Source of the DNA: Pseudomonadota bacterium
GTDB taxonomy: Bacteria; Pseudomonadota; Gammaproteobacteria; Pseudomonadales; Pseudohongiellaceae
DNA length: 8,147 nt
Assembly (NCBI GenBank): GCA_022563075.1
Contig: JADFOC010000096.1
Coordinates: forward strand, 1 to 8,147
Reading direction: 5' to 3'
The number at the start of each line of letters is the position of its first letter. The first letter of the stretch is position 1. Under the pieces are notes generated by a model. The model was not told the origin of the DNA. It saw only the letters and a list, made by a program, of their open reading frames with translations, and did not search any database. Shown in pieces: positions 1 through 5,947 of this stretch. The translations under genes were made by a program, and so were the position numbers.

Positions 1-20
1 ACGCAGTCAACGAAAGGTAG
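1..20 (+). CDS. tolQ: probable 3' tail of tolQ (partial)
   Basis: The gene before tolR in this operon is normally tolQ, and the first bases can only be its end. One frame reads A-V-N-E-R and stops with TAG at 18-20. This resembles the short hydrophilic tail after the usual R-Q of TolQ proteins. A second frame ends with TGA at 23-25 (reading R-S-Q-R-K-V-V) and cannot be excluded. The assignment rests on gene order, not on recognisable sequence. Confidence 0.35.
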
Positions 21-26
21 TTTGAG

Positions 27-470
27 ATGCGTACACCCATGCAAAAACGCAAACTGATTGGCGAGATCAACGTCGTCCCTTACATCGACGTCATGCTGGT
101 CCTGCTGGTCATATTCATGGTGACTGCACCGCTGCTGACGCAGGGTGTCGATGTTGAGTTGCCTAAAGCAGGCGCTGAACCGATCGCGAATGTTCAGAAT
201 CTTCCGCCGCTCGTCGTCAGTGTCGATGCCGAGGGCAACCTGTACATCAATGTCGGGGATGATGAAGACGAACCGGTATCAGGAAAGGATATCGTGGCGC
301 GTACCGGTGCCGTGCTGCGCAATCGTCCAGAAACGCCGGTGCTCATCAAAGCGGACCGGCACGTTCAGTACGGCTTCGTCGTCGGCGCCATGGTACTGCT
401 GCAACAGGGAGGCGCTGAACACGTCGGTTTCGTCACCGACCCGCTGGATACCTATCCCGTACCGGAATAA
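27..470 (+). CDS. tolR: TolR, Tol-Pal inner-membrane proton-channel subunit
   Basis: TolR is the ExbD-family partner of TolQ. Together they harvest the proton motive force to energise TolA during outer-membrane constriction. The protein has 147 residues, close to the roughly 142 of E. coli TolR. A short basic cytoplasmic N-terminus is followed by the hallmark N-V-V-P-Y-I-D-V-M-L motif and one membrane helix (about residues 18-38). Asp21 sits at the place of the essential channel aspartate. The rest (about 40-147) is the periplasmic domain, with an acidic insert (D-D-E-D-E) near residue 78. The ATG at 27 has an AAAGG ribosome site at 13-17, nine bases upstream. A second in-frame ATG at 39 is possible but less well placed. 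tolA begins 14 bases downstream, so the two are surely co-transcribed. Confidence 0.96.
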   Translation: MRTPMQKRKLIGEINVVPYIDVMLVLLVIFMVTAPLLTQGVDVELPKAGAEPIANVQNLPPLVVSVDAEGNLYINVGDDEDEPVSGKDIVARTGAVLRNRPETPVLIKADRHVQYGFVVGAMVLLQQGGAEHVGFVTDPLDTYPVPE

Positions 471-484
471 GGCGATCTGAAACG

Positions 485-1288
485 TTGATACGCGACAAGC
501 ACAACATCATTCCGCTGTTCCTTGCGGGAGTTTTTCATGTGCTGGTCTTCGGCGGGCTGGGGGTGGCTGTCGATTTTTCAACGCCGGCATATCCGGCCGT
601 GCCGCTTGCCATCACCGCGACCCTCATTACGGAAGCAGACCTGCCGAAAGCTCCGCCGGTTGAGGAACCGGAGCCCGAGCCGCAACCGGAACCGGACACC
701 TCCGTCGAGGACCGGATCCGCGCAGAGGAAGTCAGGCGGCAGGCGGACATGCGCGAGGAGCAGGACCGCATTCGTCTTGAAGAACAGGCCGATCAGAAAC
801 GCCGGCAGGAGGAAGCGGCTGAGCGCAAACGGCGCCAGGAACAAGAGGTCGAACGATTACGGGCAGAAGCAGAGCGCAAGCGGCTCGAGGATATCGAACG
901 GCAGCAGTTGGAAAATCAGCGTCTTCGCAAGGAAGCCGAAGAGGCCGAGTTGGAGCGCAGGCGGCAGGCTGAATTCGAGGCCGAAGATATGCGGCTCGCA
1001 GCGCTGAATGCTAATGACACGATGCGCTGGGTGTTCGCTCTGCAACAACAGATTGCGCGGAATTTTATTCTGCCGGCCTCTGCCCCTGCAAACCTCGAAT
1101 GTGTGGTCAACATCAGGCAACTTCCGGGTGGTCAGGTGGTCAGCGTTGAGGTTGGCCGCTGCAACGGCGATGAGTCAGTGCGCCGAGCCATTGTAGCAGC
1201 GGTTCACAAGGCTTCGCCACTGCCGTCACCGGGCAATCCGGGTGTTTTTGATCGGGACTTGCGGATCACGTTCAAACCTGAACAATAG
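485..1288 (+). CDS. tolA: TolA, envelope-spanning Tol-Pal protein
   Basis: TolA is anchored in the inner membrane, crosses the periplasm and contacts TolB/Pal when energised by TolQR. The 267 residues show the three classic domains. The first is a membrane helix at about 9-30 with the conserved histidine (His18); the serine four residues before it in E. coli is alanine here. The second is a Pro/Glu-rich segment (about 57-70) leading into a long charged Arg/Glu/Gln helix (about 74-175). The third is a globular domain (about 178-267) with two cysteines, C206 and C226, placed like the disulfide pair of TolA domain III. The helix is much shorter than in E. coli TolA (about 421 residues in all). 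No in-frame ATG lies near the N-terminus. TTG at 485 is the best start, because the next candidate, GTG at 539, would cut the membrane helix in half. Spacing to tolB is 13 bases. Confidence 0.93.
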   Translation: MIRDKHNIIPLFLAGVFHVLVFGGLGVAVDFSTPAYPAVPLAITATLITEADLPKAPPVEEPEPEPQPEPDTSVEDRIRAEEVRRQADMREEQDRIRLEEQADQKRRQEEAAERKRRQEQEVERLRAEAERKRLEDIERQQLENQRLRKEAEEAELERRRQAEFEAEDMRLAALNANDTMRWVFALQQQIARNFILPASAPANLECVVNIRQLPGGQVVSVEVGRCNGDESVRRAIVAAVHKASPLPSPGNPGVFDRDLRITFKPEQ

Positions 1289-1301
1289 AGGCACTTCTGG
1301 T

Positions 1302-2627
1302 ATGGCCTGGGATTTGAAAATGGGGAATTTTGTTGTCCGGCGGTTGGTCGTGTTCGGAATCTGTGCTGTATTAGGCGGTCAGGTGCAGGCCGAGCTGAAA
1401 TTTGAAATTACCGACTTCGTTGGCAAACGAGCCCCAGTTGCCGTGGTACCTTTCGGTTGGGAGGGCGAGGCGGAAAACGCCCCCTTCGATATTTCCGCCG
1501 TCATCACGGCAGATCTCAGCCGCAGCGGCCGTTTCGCACCCATTGCAGAGAATGACATGCTGCAAAAGCCAACCACGGGCGTCGACGTGGATTTCGATGA
1601 CTGGTCTATCCTGGCGGTAGAGGCGGTGATTATTGGCAAGGTCACGCAAACGGGTGCGAATGCCTACAGCGTGCAATTTCAGTTATTCGATGTATTCAAG
1701 CGCGAGCAACTGGTCGGATACCGGATGCCGGCGAGCCGCGGCACCATGCGGCGGGTCGCGCATCGCGCAGCCGATATGATCTACGAAAAACTGACCGGCA
1801 TTCCGGGTGTGTTCGGTACCAAGGTTGCCTATGTTACGGCACAAGGCCGGGATGACAATCGTCTGTACACGCTGGTGGTCGCCGATGCAGATGGTGAAAA
1901 CGAAATCACGATCATGGAGTCCACGGATCCGATCATGTCGCCGGCCTGGTCGCCAGACAGCCGCCGGCTTGCCTACGTGTCGTTCGAGAACAACATCTCG
2001 ACCATCTATGTGCAGACCTTGCGTACCGGTAATCGCATCAAGGTATCGAGCCGTGTCGGCATTAACGGCGCCCCGGCGTTTTCGCCCGATGGCCGGAAAC
2101 TGGTGCTGACCCTTGGCGGCATCGACGGCAATCTTGATATCCACATACTGGACCTCGCATCGCGGAAAGTGACCCGCCTGACGACCAATCGATCGATTGA
2201 TACCGAGGGGACCTGGGCGCCCGATGGCCGTGCTATCTATTTCACCTCGGATCGCAGTGGCGGCCCCCAGGTCTACAGAGTCGGTGTGAACGGCGATTCA
2301 CCCGAGCGCATAACCTTCGAAGGCAGCTATAATGCCCGGCCACGACTTTCTCCGGACGGCAGTAAACTGGCGATGGTGCATCTGGACAGGGGAAATTACC
2401 GAATTGCAGTGCTCGATCTCGACAACCGCGACCTGCTGGTGTTATCAGGGGGCAGCCAGGACGAATCGCCGAGTTTCGCGCCCAACAGCGATTCACTGAT
2501 TTACGCAACACGGCAAGGGCGTAATGGTGTTCTGGAGACTGTGTCTGCGGATGGCCTGGTCCGGCAACGGCTTGCCTCGCGGCAGGGCGATGTACGGGAG
2601 CCTTCTTGGTCCCCGTTCTTGAATTAA
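1302..2627 (+). CDS. tolB: TolB, periplasmic beta-propeller protein of Tol-Pal
   Basis: TolB is a soluble periplasmic protein that binds Pal and is displaced by TolA in the energised cycle. From the chosen start it has 441 residues. A signal peptide (about 1-30, ending V-Q-A before E-L-K-F) precedes a mature protein of about 411, matching the E. coli mature length of about 409. The N-terminal alpha/beta domain spans about 31-165. The family hallmark G-I-P-G-V-F-G-T-K follows at 167-174. A six-bladed propeller then shows PD40-type repeats of the form S-P-D-G/S-x-x-L-A/V near residues 217, 261, 307, 350 and 393. ATG at 1302 has AGAGG at 1287-1291, ten bases upstream. ATG at 1320 (435 residues, signal peptide still intact) is a real alternative. 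An open frame also reaches ATG 1242 inside tolA, but that would bury the signal peptide. Confidence 0.95.
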   Translation: MAWDLKMGNFVVRRLVVFGICAVLGGQVQAELKFEITDFVGKRAPVAVVPFGWEGEAENAPFDISAVITADLSRSGRFAPIAENDMLQKPTTGVDVDFDDWSILAVEAVIIGKVTQTGANAYSVQFQLFDVFKREQLVGYRMPASRGTMRRVAHRAADMIYEKLTGIPGVFGTKVAYVTAQGRDDNRLYTLVVADADGENEITIMESTDPIMSPAWSPDSRRLAYVSFENNISTIYVQTLRTGNRIKVSSRVGINGAPAFSPDGRKLVLTLGGIDGNLDIHILDLASRKVTRLTTNRSIDTEGTWAPDGRAIYFTSDRSGGPQVYRVGVNGDSPERITFEGSYNARPRLSPDGSKLAMVHLDRGNYRIAVLDLDNRDLLVLSGGSQDESPSFAPNSDSLIYATRQGRNGVLETVSADGLVRQRLASRQGDVREPSWSPFLN

Positions 2628-2657
2628 CAGTTACTGATTTTCAAATAACGATAAAAG

Positions 2658-2676
2658 TCTTTGGAGGACTCAAAGA
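2658..2676 (+). promoter_or_regulatory. ribosome-binding site of pal inside a short hairpin
   Basis: A strong GGAGG ribosome site (2663-2667) lies nine bases before the GTG start of pal. It overlaps a perfect 6-bp inverted repeat, TCTTTG (2658-2663) and CAAAGA (2671-2676), with a 7-base loop. The repeat ends exactly at the start codon. Most of the ribosome site would sit in the loop, so the hairpin could modulate pal translation. This is inferred from sequence only. Confidence 0.4.
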
Positions 2677-3219
2677 GTGGCAAAGCAAAGCAAGCAAATT
2701 TTTAAAGTGGGCCTGATGGTCATTTCGCTATTTGCACTGGGGGCATGTAGTTCAACCAGCGACATGGATGAAGACGGCAGCGAAGGCAGTACTGTCTCTA
2801 GCAGCGATAGCAGTGGTTCTTCAGCCACGACCAGCGCCAGCTCGGACGGTGGTCAGTTGACGCAGGAAGAGATCAGAGCGCAGAACGCGTTGCGTCAGAC
2901 CGTGTTCTATTTCGATTTTGATGTCGCTGAATTCCAAGCAGAAGATCGTGACACACTGACTTACCATGCACGGGATCTGGCGGCAAATCCTGGTAAGCGC
3001 TTCCGCCTGGAGGGTCATGCCGATGAGCGTGGAACGCGCGAATACAACCTGGCACTGGGTGAACGTCGTGCCAATGCAATTCTCAACTACCTGATCGTAA
3101 ATGGGGCGTCGCGCTCACAGATTGAAGTGGTGAGCTATGGCGAAGAAAGACCAGCCCAGAGCGGTCAATCCGAGCAATCCTATAATCGCAATCGACGAGT
3201 CGAAGTCATTGGCAGATAA
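2677..3219 (+). CDS. pal: Pal, peptidoglycan-associated outer-membrane lipoprotein
   Basis: Pal anchors the outer membrane to peptidoglycan and is the outer-membrane end of the Tol-Pal machine (called OprL in Pseudomonas). The 180 residues begin with a lipoprotein signal and the lipobox L-G-A-C. The lipidated cysteine is C24, and Ser25 follows it, which fits sorting to the outer membrane. A low-complexity Ser/Gly/Asp/Thr tether (about 25-60) comes next. The OmpA-like domain covers about 73-180. In its motif G-H-A-D-E-R-G-T-R-E-Y-N, Asp116 and Arg131 occupy the positions that bind diaminopimelate in the family. The start is GTG at 2677, the only start that gives a complete signal peptide, with GGAGG nine bases upstream. 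The 49-base AT-rich gap after tolB is the largest within the tol genes. cpoB follows after 5 bases. Confidence 0.97.
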   Translation: MAKQSKQIFKVGLMVISLFALGACSSTSDMDEDGSEGSTVSSSDSSGSSATTSASSDGGQLTQEEIRAQNALRQTVFYFDFDVAEFQAEDRDTLTYHARDLAANPGKRFRLEGHADERGTREYNLALGERRANAILNYLIVNGASRSQIEVVSYGEERPAQSGQSEQSYNRNRRVEVIGR

Positions 3220-3224
3220 ACCTT

Positions 3225-4145
3225 ATGCGTAAAATCCGGTTCGCTGCAGCCGCTAAAGTACAGATCTGTCTTTACGCAAGTGTACTTAGCACCATGGTTG
3301 CAGCTCAGGGAGTCGGCTCTGTAGTAGAATCGCAAGCCTTGATATTGGGCCAGTCACGGACCCAATCGGTCCAAAGCGCACCGGTTGCAAACAGTGAGGC
3401 CCTGTCGCTGCTGCTAGACCAGAATCATCAACTGCAGACCGAAATTCAGGCGCTGCGTGCTTTGCTTGAACAGCAAGGCTTTGAAATACGCAAATTGCAG
3501 CGTGATTCTCTGAGTCGCTACAGCAATGTGGATGAGAGACTCAGCGGACTTGAAGCTGCCGCGGTCACGTCGTCCCCGGGTAATGATGCGGTAGACTCTA
3601 CGCTTGCTTCCTCGCCAGCGGCGGTGACGCCAGCAGACAGCGATGCCGCAGCCATCGTGGCGACCATCGAGCGGCCAGTCACAGCCATCCCGGCCACTGA
3701 CCGGCGAACCCAGTCTAGCGTGCGGAATACGGTGCGAAGTAGTGGCCGAGGCACCTTGCAGCCGGCAGTATTGACTGAGCAACAGCTCTATCAGATGGCC
3801 TATGACTCGGTGATTAACAGTAACTTCAAGCGCTCCATCGCCGAATTTGATCAGTACTTGAGTGTTTATCCTGCCGGTAGATTCGTGACTAATGCACATT
3901 ATTGGAAGGGACAAGCTTTTCTGTACCTGAACCGATATGCAGAAGCGCGGGATGCTTATGAGATCATCATGGATCGGTATCAGGATTCTGCCAAATTACC
4001 GGATGCGATGTACGGCCTCGGGCTCGCCTATCAGGGGTTGGGAAATATTGCTCAGGCCCGACAACTGCTGAATGACATAAAAACAAGATTTCCGAACACC
4101 GGTGTCGCCAATCTGGCTGATACGCGCCTGTTATCCCTCGACTAA
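3225..4145 (+). CDS. cpoB: CpoB (YbgF), periplasmic coordinator of Tol-Pal and PBP1B
   Basis: In E. coli, CpoB binds TolA and PBP1B and links outer-membrane constriction to septal peptidoglycan synthesis. The 306 residues start with a signal peptide (about 1-27, cleavage near V-A-A before Q-G). A leucine/glutamine-rich coiled coil at about 56-113 fits the YbgF trimerisation domain. A Ser/Ala/Thr/Pro-rich linker runs from about 114 to 183. The C-terminal part (about 184-306) holds three TPR-like repeats, for example the stretches starting Y-Q-M-A-Y-D and Y-W-K-G-Q-A-F. The linker is longer than in E. coli CpoB (about 263 residues in total). The ATG lies 5 bases after the pal stop and has no clear ribosome site, which suggests translational coupling to pal. 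It is the last gene of the tol cluster. Confidence 0.94.
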   Translation: MRKIRFAAAAKVQICLYASVLSTMVAAQGVGSVVESQALILGQSRTQSVQSAPVANSEALSLLLDQNHQLQTEIQALRALLEQQGFEIRKLQRDSLSRYSNVDERLSGLEAAAVTSSPGNDAVDSTLASSPAAVTPADSDAAAIVATIERPVTAIPATDRRTQSSVRNTVRSSGRGTLQPAVLTEQQLYQMAYDSVINSNFKRSIAEFDQYLSVYPAGRFVTNAHYWKGQAFLYLNRYAEARDAYEIIMDRYQDSAKLPDAMYGLGLAYQGLGNIAQARQLLNDIKTRFPNTGVANLADTRLLSLD

Positions 4146-4166
4146 GCTCACTGTCGGTAAGCAAAG

Positions 4167-4205
4167 CATAGCGCAAAAATAATGGCACGATGCTATGGTC
4201 TTGCG
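4167..4205 (+). repeat. two interleaved inverted repeats before queE
   Basis: In the 83-base gap between cpoB and queE, CATAGC (4167-4172) pairs with GCTATG (4192-4197). GCAA (4173-4176) pairs with TTGC (4201-4204), and one more base on each side could extend this. The two pairings interleave, so an RNA could form an H-type pseudoknot. An extended -10-like TG-C-TATGGT (4191-4199) overlaps the second arm, but no -35 partner is evident. I see no T-rich terminator here. Function is unknown and chance is possible. Confidence 0.25.
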
Positions 4206-4228
4206 ATAAACAATTCGATTAAACCAAG

Positions 4229-4882
4229 ATGAGCCATTCAAAAACACTGCGCATCACCGAGATCTTTCACTCGTTGCAGGGCGAAGCAAAGACGGTGGGT
4301 ATTCCTACCGTCTTCGTTAGGTTGACCGGGTGTCCACTACGCTGCCAGTACTGTGATACGGCGTATGCGTTCGCAGGGGGAGAGCTGCTGGAATTGACCG
4401 CCATCAAAACAAAAGTAGATCAGTATAATTGCCGCTATGTGACCATGACCGGTGGGGAGCCACTGGCGCAATCTAATAGTCAGGAGCTGCTGACCATGCT
4501 CTGTGATGCAGACTATGAAGTGTCACTCGAAACCAGTGGCGCATTATCAGTCGACGGCATCGATAAGCGGGTGTGCATTGTGCTGGATTTAAAGACACCT
4601 GGCTCGTCAGAATGCGACAAGAACCATTTCGAAAATATTTCCTTGTTGAAGCCGACAGATCAAGTGAAATTTGTAATCTGTGATCGTAAAGACTATGAAT
4701 GGTCAAAAGCAAAAATTGACCAGTTCGATTTGTCAAATAGAGTGGAAGAAGTCCTGTTTTCTCCGTCTCATGAAGAACTTTCACCCGCGCAGCTTGCCCA
4801 GTGGGTGTTAGCAGATTCGCTGCGGGTGCGGATGCAAATACAGATGCATAAATACATCTGGGGTGGTGAACCAGGTAGGTAA
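4229..4882 (+). CDS. queE: QueE, 7-carboxy-7-deazaguanine synthase (radical SAM)
   Basis: QueE is a radical S-adenosylmethionine enzyme. It contracts 6-carboxy-5,6,7,8-tetrahydropterin to 7-carboxy-7-deazaguanine, the third step from GTP to the queuosine precursor preQ0. The 217 residues are a normal length. The N-terminus carries F-H-S-L-Q-G-E and then the short-spaced QueE-type cluster motif CX3CX2C, with C35, C39 and C42 as [4Fe-4S] ligands. The SAM-binding G-G-E-P follows at 75-78. The family usually has Q-G-E-G; here it is Q-G-E-A, which I recall from Pseudomonas-type QueE. ATG at 4229 has no obvious ribosome site. It is separated by 83 bases from cpoB and 88 from queC, and is visibly more AT-rich than the tol genes. 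The 88-base gap to queC shows nothing I can name. Confidence 0.95.
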   Translation: MSHSKTLRITEIFHSLQGEAKTVGIPTVFVRLTGCPLRCQYCDTAYAFAGGELLELTAIKTKVDQYNCRYVTMTGGEPLAQSNSQELLTMLCDADYEVSLETSGALSVDGIDKRVCIVLDLKTPGSSECDKNHFENISLLKPTDQVKFVICDRKDYEWSKAKIDQFDLSNRVEEVLFSPSHEELSPAQLAQWVLADSLRVRMQIQMHKYIWGGEPGR

Positions 4883-4970
4883 TATTTTAACTGTTATGGA
4901 AATTTAAGCGGGGAAGCTCACACGCTAATTCGAACTAGTAAAAATCCAAACATCTTTTCACCGAAATGTC

Positions 4971-5657
4971 ATGACCACATCGACCACCAAGAAAAGCGCA
5001 ATAGTTCTGGTATCCGGCGGCTTGGATTCGGCTACCTGTCTAGCGATCGCCGGTACTCAGGGATACGATTGCTATGCGATGAGTTTTGACTATGGACAGA
5101 GATCCACTAGCGAGTTGGTCGCAGCCCAAACCGTAGTGCAATCTGCCAAAGTGCTGGAGCATAAAATTATTAAGCTGCCCATCGGAGAATTCGGAGGCTC
5201 GGCATTGACCGATTCTGCTATAGCCATACCCGAGCACGCTACGGAGGGTATCCCGGTAACCTACGTGCCCGCACGCAACACGGTGTTTCTCGCACATGCC
5301 TTGTCCTGGGCTGAGGTGGTCGAGGCCAGTGCAATATTTATCGGGGTTAATGCGTTGGATTATTCCGGGTATCCTGACTGCCGCCCCGAATATATCGCGG
5401 CGTTTCAGGAAGTAATTAAGCTGGCAACCAAGACTGGTGTCGAAGGAGGAGTGATCAATCTGGAAACTCCGCTAATCAATTTGAGCAAGGCCGAGATCAT
5501 CAAGACAGGAATGCGCCTCGGTGTTGATTTCAGTGCAACGGTATCCTGCTACCAGGCAGACTCTGAAGGACAGGCTTGCGGACGCTGCGAAAGTTGCCGA
5601 TTTCGTCGCCAAGGTTTCGACCAAGCCGGGGTCGATGATCCAACGCGTTATCAATGA
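4971..5657 (+). CDS. queC: QueC, 7-cyano-7-deazaguanine (preQ0) synthase
   Basis: QueC converts 7-carboxy-7-deazaguanine to preQ0 using ATP and ammonia, directly after QueE in the pathway. The 228 residues match the family. The ATP-binding PP-loop S-G-G-L-D-S is at 15-20 near the N-terminus. The middle carries the conserved Y-V-P-A-R-N-T (98-104) and [11 protein letters not shown] (131-141). The C-terminal zinc site has C193, C203, C206 and C209, the last three in a C-G-R-C-E-S-C motif. ATG at 4971 is the first usable start and has no strong ribosome site. The other genes of the pathway (queD, and folE for the GTP cyclohydrolase step) are not in this window. Its stop lies about 30 bases before the -35 box proposed for the tRNA gene. 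Confidence 0.96.
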   Translation: MTTSTTKKSAIVLVSGGLDSATCLAIAGTQGYDCYAMSFDYGQRSTSELVAAQTVVQSAKVLEHKIIKLPIGEFGGSALTDSAIAIPEHATEGIPVTYVPARNTVFLAHALSWAEVVEASAIFIGVNALDYSGYPDCRPEYIAAFQEVIKLATKTGVEGGVINLETPLINLSKAEIIKTGMRLGVDFSATVSCYQADSEGQACGRCESCRFRRQGFDQAGVDDPTRYQ

Positions 5658-5668
5658 CCTCTATTAGC

Positions 5669-5699
5669 AAAAAGTAGCTGGCACGGCTTGTCTTTTTTT
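5669..5699 (+). terminator. weak terminator-like element after queC
   Basis: Just after the queC stop, a small interrupted hairpin can form. AAAAAG (5669-5674) faces CTTTTT (5692-5697), and AGC (5676-5678) faces GCT (5686-5688). A run of seven T follows at 5693-5699. The stem is short and AT-rich, and the T-run also lies in the spacer of the tRNA promoter, so this may be coincidence. Confidence 0.22.
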
Positions 5700-5715
5700 A
5701 TTTTGATAGTACTAT
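5688..5715 (+). promoter_or_regulatory. probable promoter of tRNA-Lys with GC-rich discriminator
   Basis: TTGTCT (5688-5693) and TACTAT (5710-5715) each match four of six consensus bases, with a 16-base T-rich spacer. They lie directly before the GC-rich stretch G-T-C-G-C-C-C that precedes the tRNA. A GC-rich discriminator between -10 and start is the known signature of stringently controlled stable-RNA promoters. Transcription would start near 5721-5723, a few bases before the mature tRNA 5' end. Confidence 0.45.
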
Positions 5716-5728
5716 GTCGCCCTCGCGA

Positions 5729-5804
5729 GGGGCGTTAGCTCAGTCGGTAGAGCAGTTGGCTTTTAACCAATTGGTCGGGAGTTCGAATCTCCCACGCCCC
5801 ACCA
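5729..5804 (+). tRNA. tRNA-Lys (anticodon TTT)
   Basis: This is a complete 76-base cloverleaf with encoded CCA. The acceptor arms are GGGGCGT (5729-5735) and ACGCCCC (5794-5800), followed by A and CCA. The D stem is GCTC/GAGC with loop AGTCGGTA. The anticodon stem is GTTGG/CCAAT (with a G-T pair) and its loop CTTTTAA places anticodon TTT at 5762-5764. The variable loop is TGGTC. The T stem is GGGAG/CTCCC with loop TTCGAAT. It closely resembles E. coli tRNA-Lys. The gene sits between queC and nadA as in Pseudomonas-type chromosomes. Its 5' end overlaps a 12-bp palindrome (5720-5731). Lysine tRNA is not a queuosine substrate, so its place next to queC is not a functional link through that pathway. 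Confidence 0.97.
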
Positions 5805-5851
5805 TTATCCCCTCACTGAAAAATTCAAAACAAATAGCTCGTTTTTGACTG

Positions 5852-5873
5852 CTAAACTGGCGTTTAGGCGCCT
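5852..5873 (+). repeat. inverted repeat in the tRNA-nadA gap
   Basis: CTAAAC (5852-5857) and GTTTAG (5862-5867) form a perfect 6-bp inverted repeat around a 4-base loop. It runs into the 8-bp palindrome AGGCGCCT (5866-5873). No T-run follows, so it is not a standard terminator. It lies 35-60 bases before the probable nadA -10 box, a place where an operator or an RNA processing hairpin could act. I cannot assign it to a known regulator. Confidence 0.35.
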
Positions 5874-5907
5874 GATCCCTCGCTGTTACTAATCAAAACG
5901 CGGCATG

Positions 5908-5916
5908 TGGTAAAAT
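5908..5916 (+). promoter_or_regulatory. extended -10 promoter of nadA
   Basis: TG-G-TAAAAT is an extended -10 element (TG, one base, then a box matching five of six consensus bases). The best -35 candidate, TTACTA at 5886-5891, is weak and 19 bases away, as often seen with extended -10 promoters. Transcription would start near 5922, leaving a leader of about 25 bases with the AGAGG ribosome site of nadA. The remaining bases of this 143-base gap (5805-5850 and 5874-5907) show nothing else I recognise. Confidence 0.5.
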
Positions 5917-5947
5917 GTCGAGTCTGTGCTTTTCATAGAGGCCGTTT

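Noticed and set aside
1242..1301. Longer tolB start at ATG 1242 inside tolA
   Set aside because: It would place about 20 extra polar residues before the signal peptide and overlap tolA by 47 bases; 1302 has an AGAGG site at proper spacing.
2619..2657. Promoter for pal in the tolB-pal gap
   Set aside because: TTGAAT and TTACTG resemble -35 boxes but no convincing -10 lies at proper spacing; the region is merely AT-rich.
2773..2856. Serine/glycine-rich low-complexity run in pal as a possible repeat array
   Set aside because: It is the normal flexible tether between the lipid anchor and the OmpA-like domain; no unit repeats exactly.
4966..4974. Two-codon ORF ATG-TCA-TGA overlapping the queC start
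   Set aside because: It has no ribosome site and is expected by chance; nothing supports a leader peptide.
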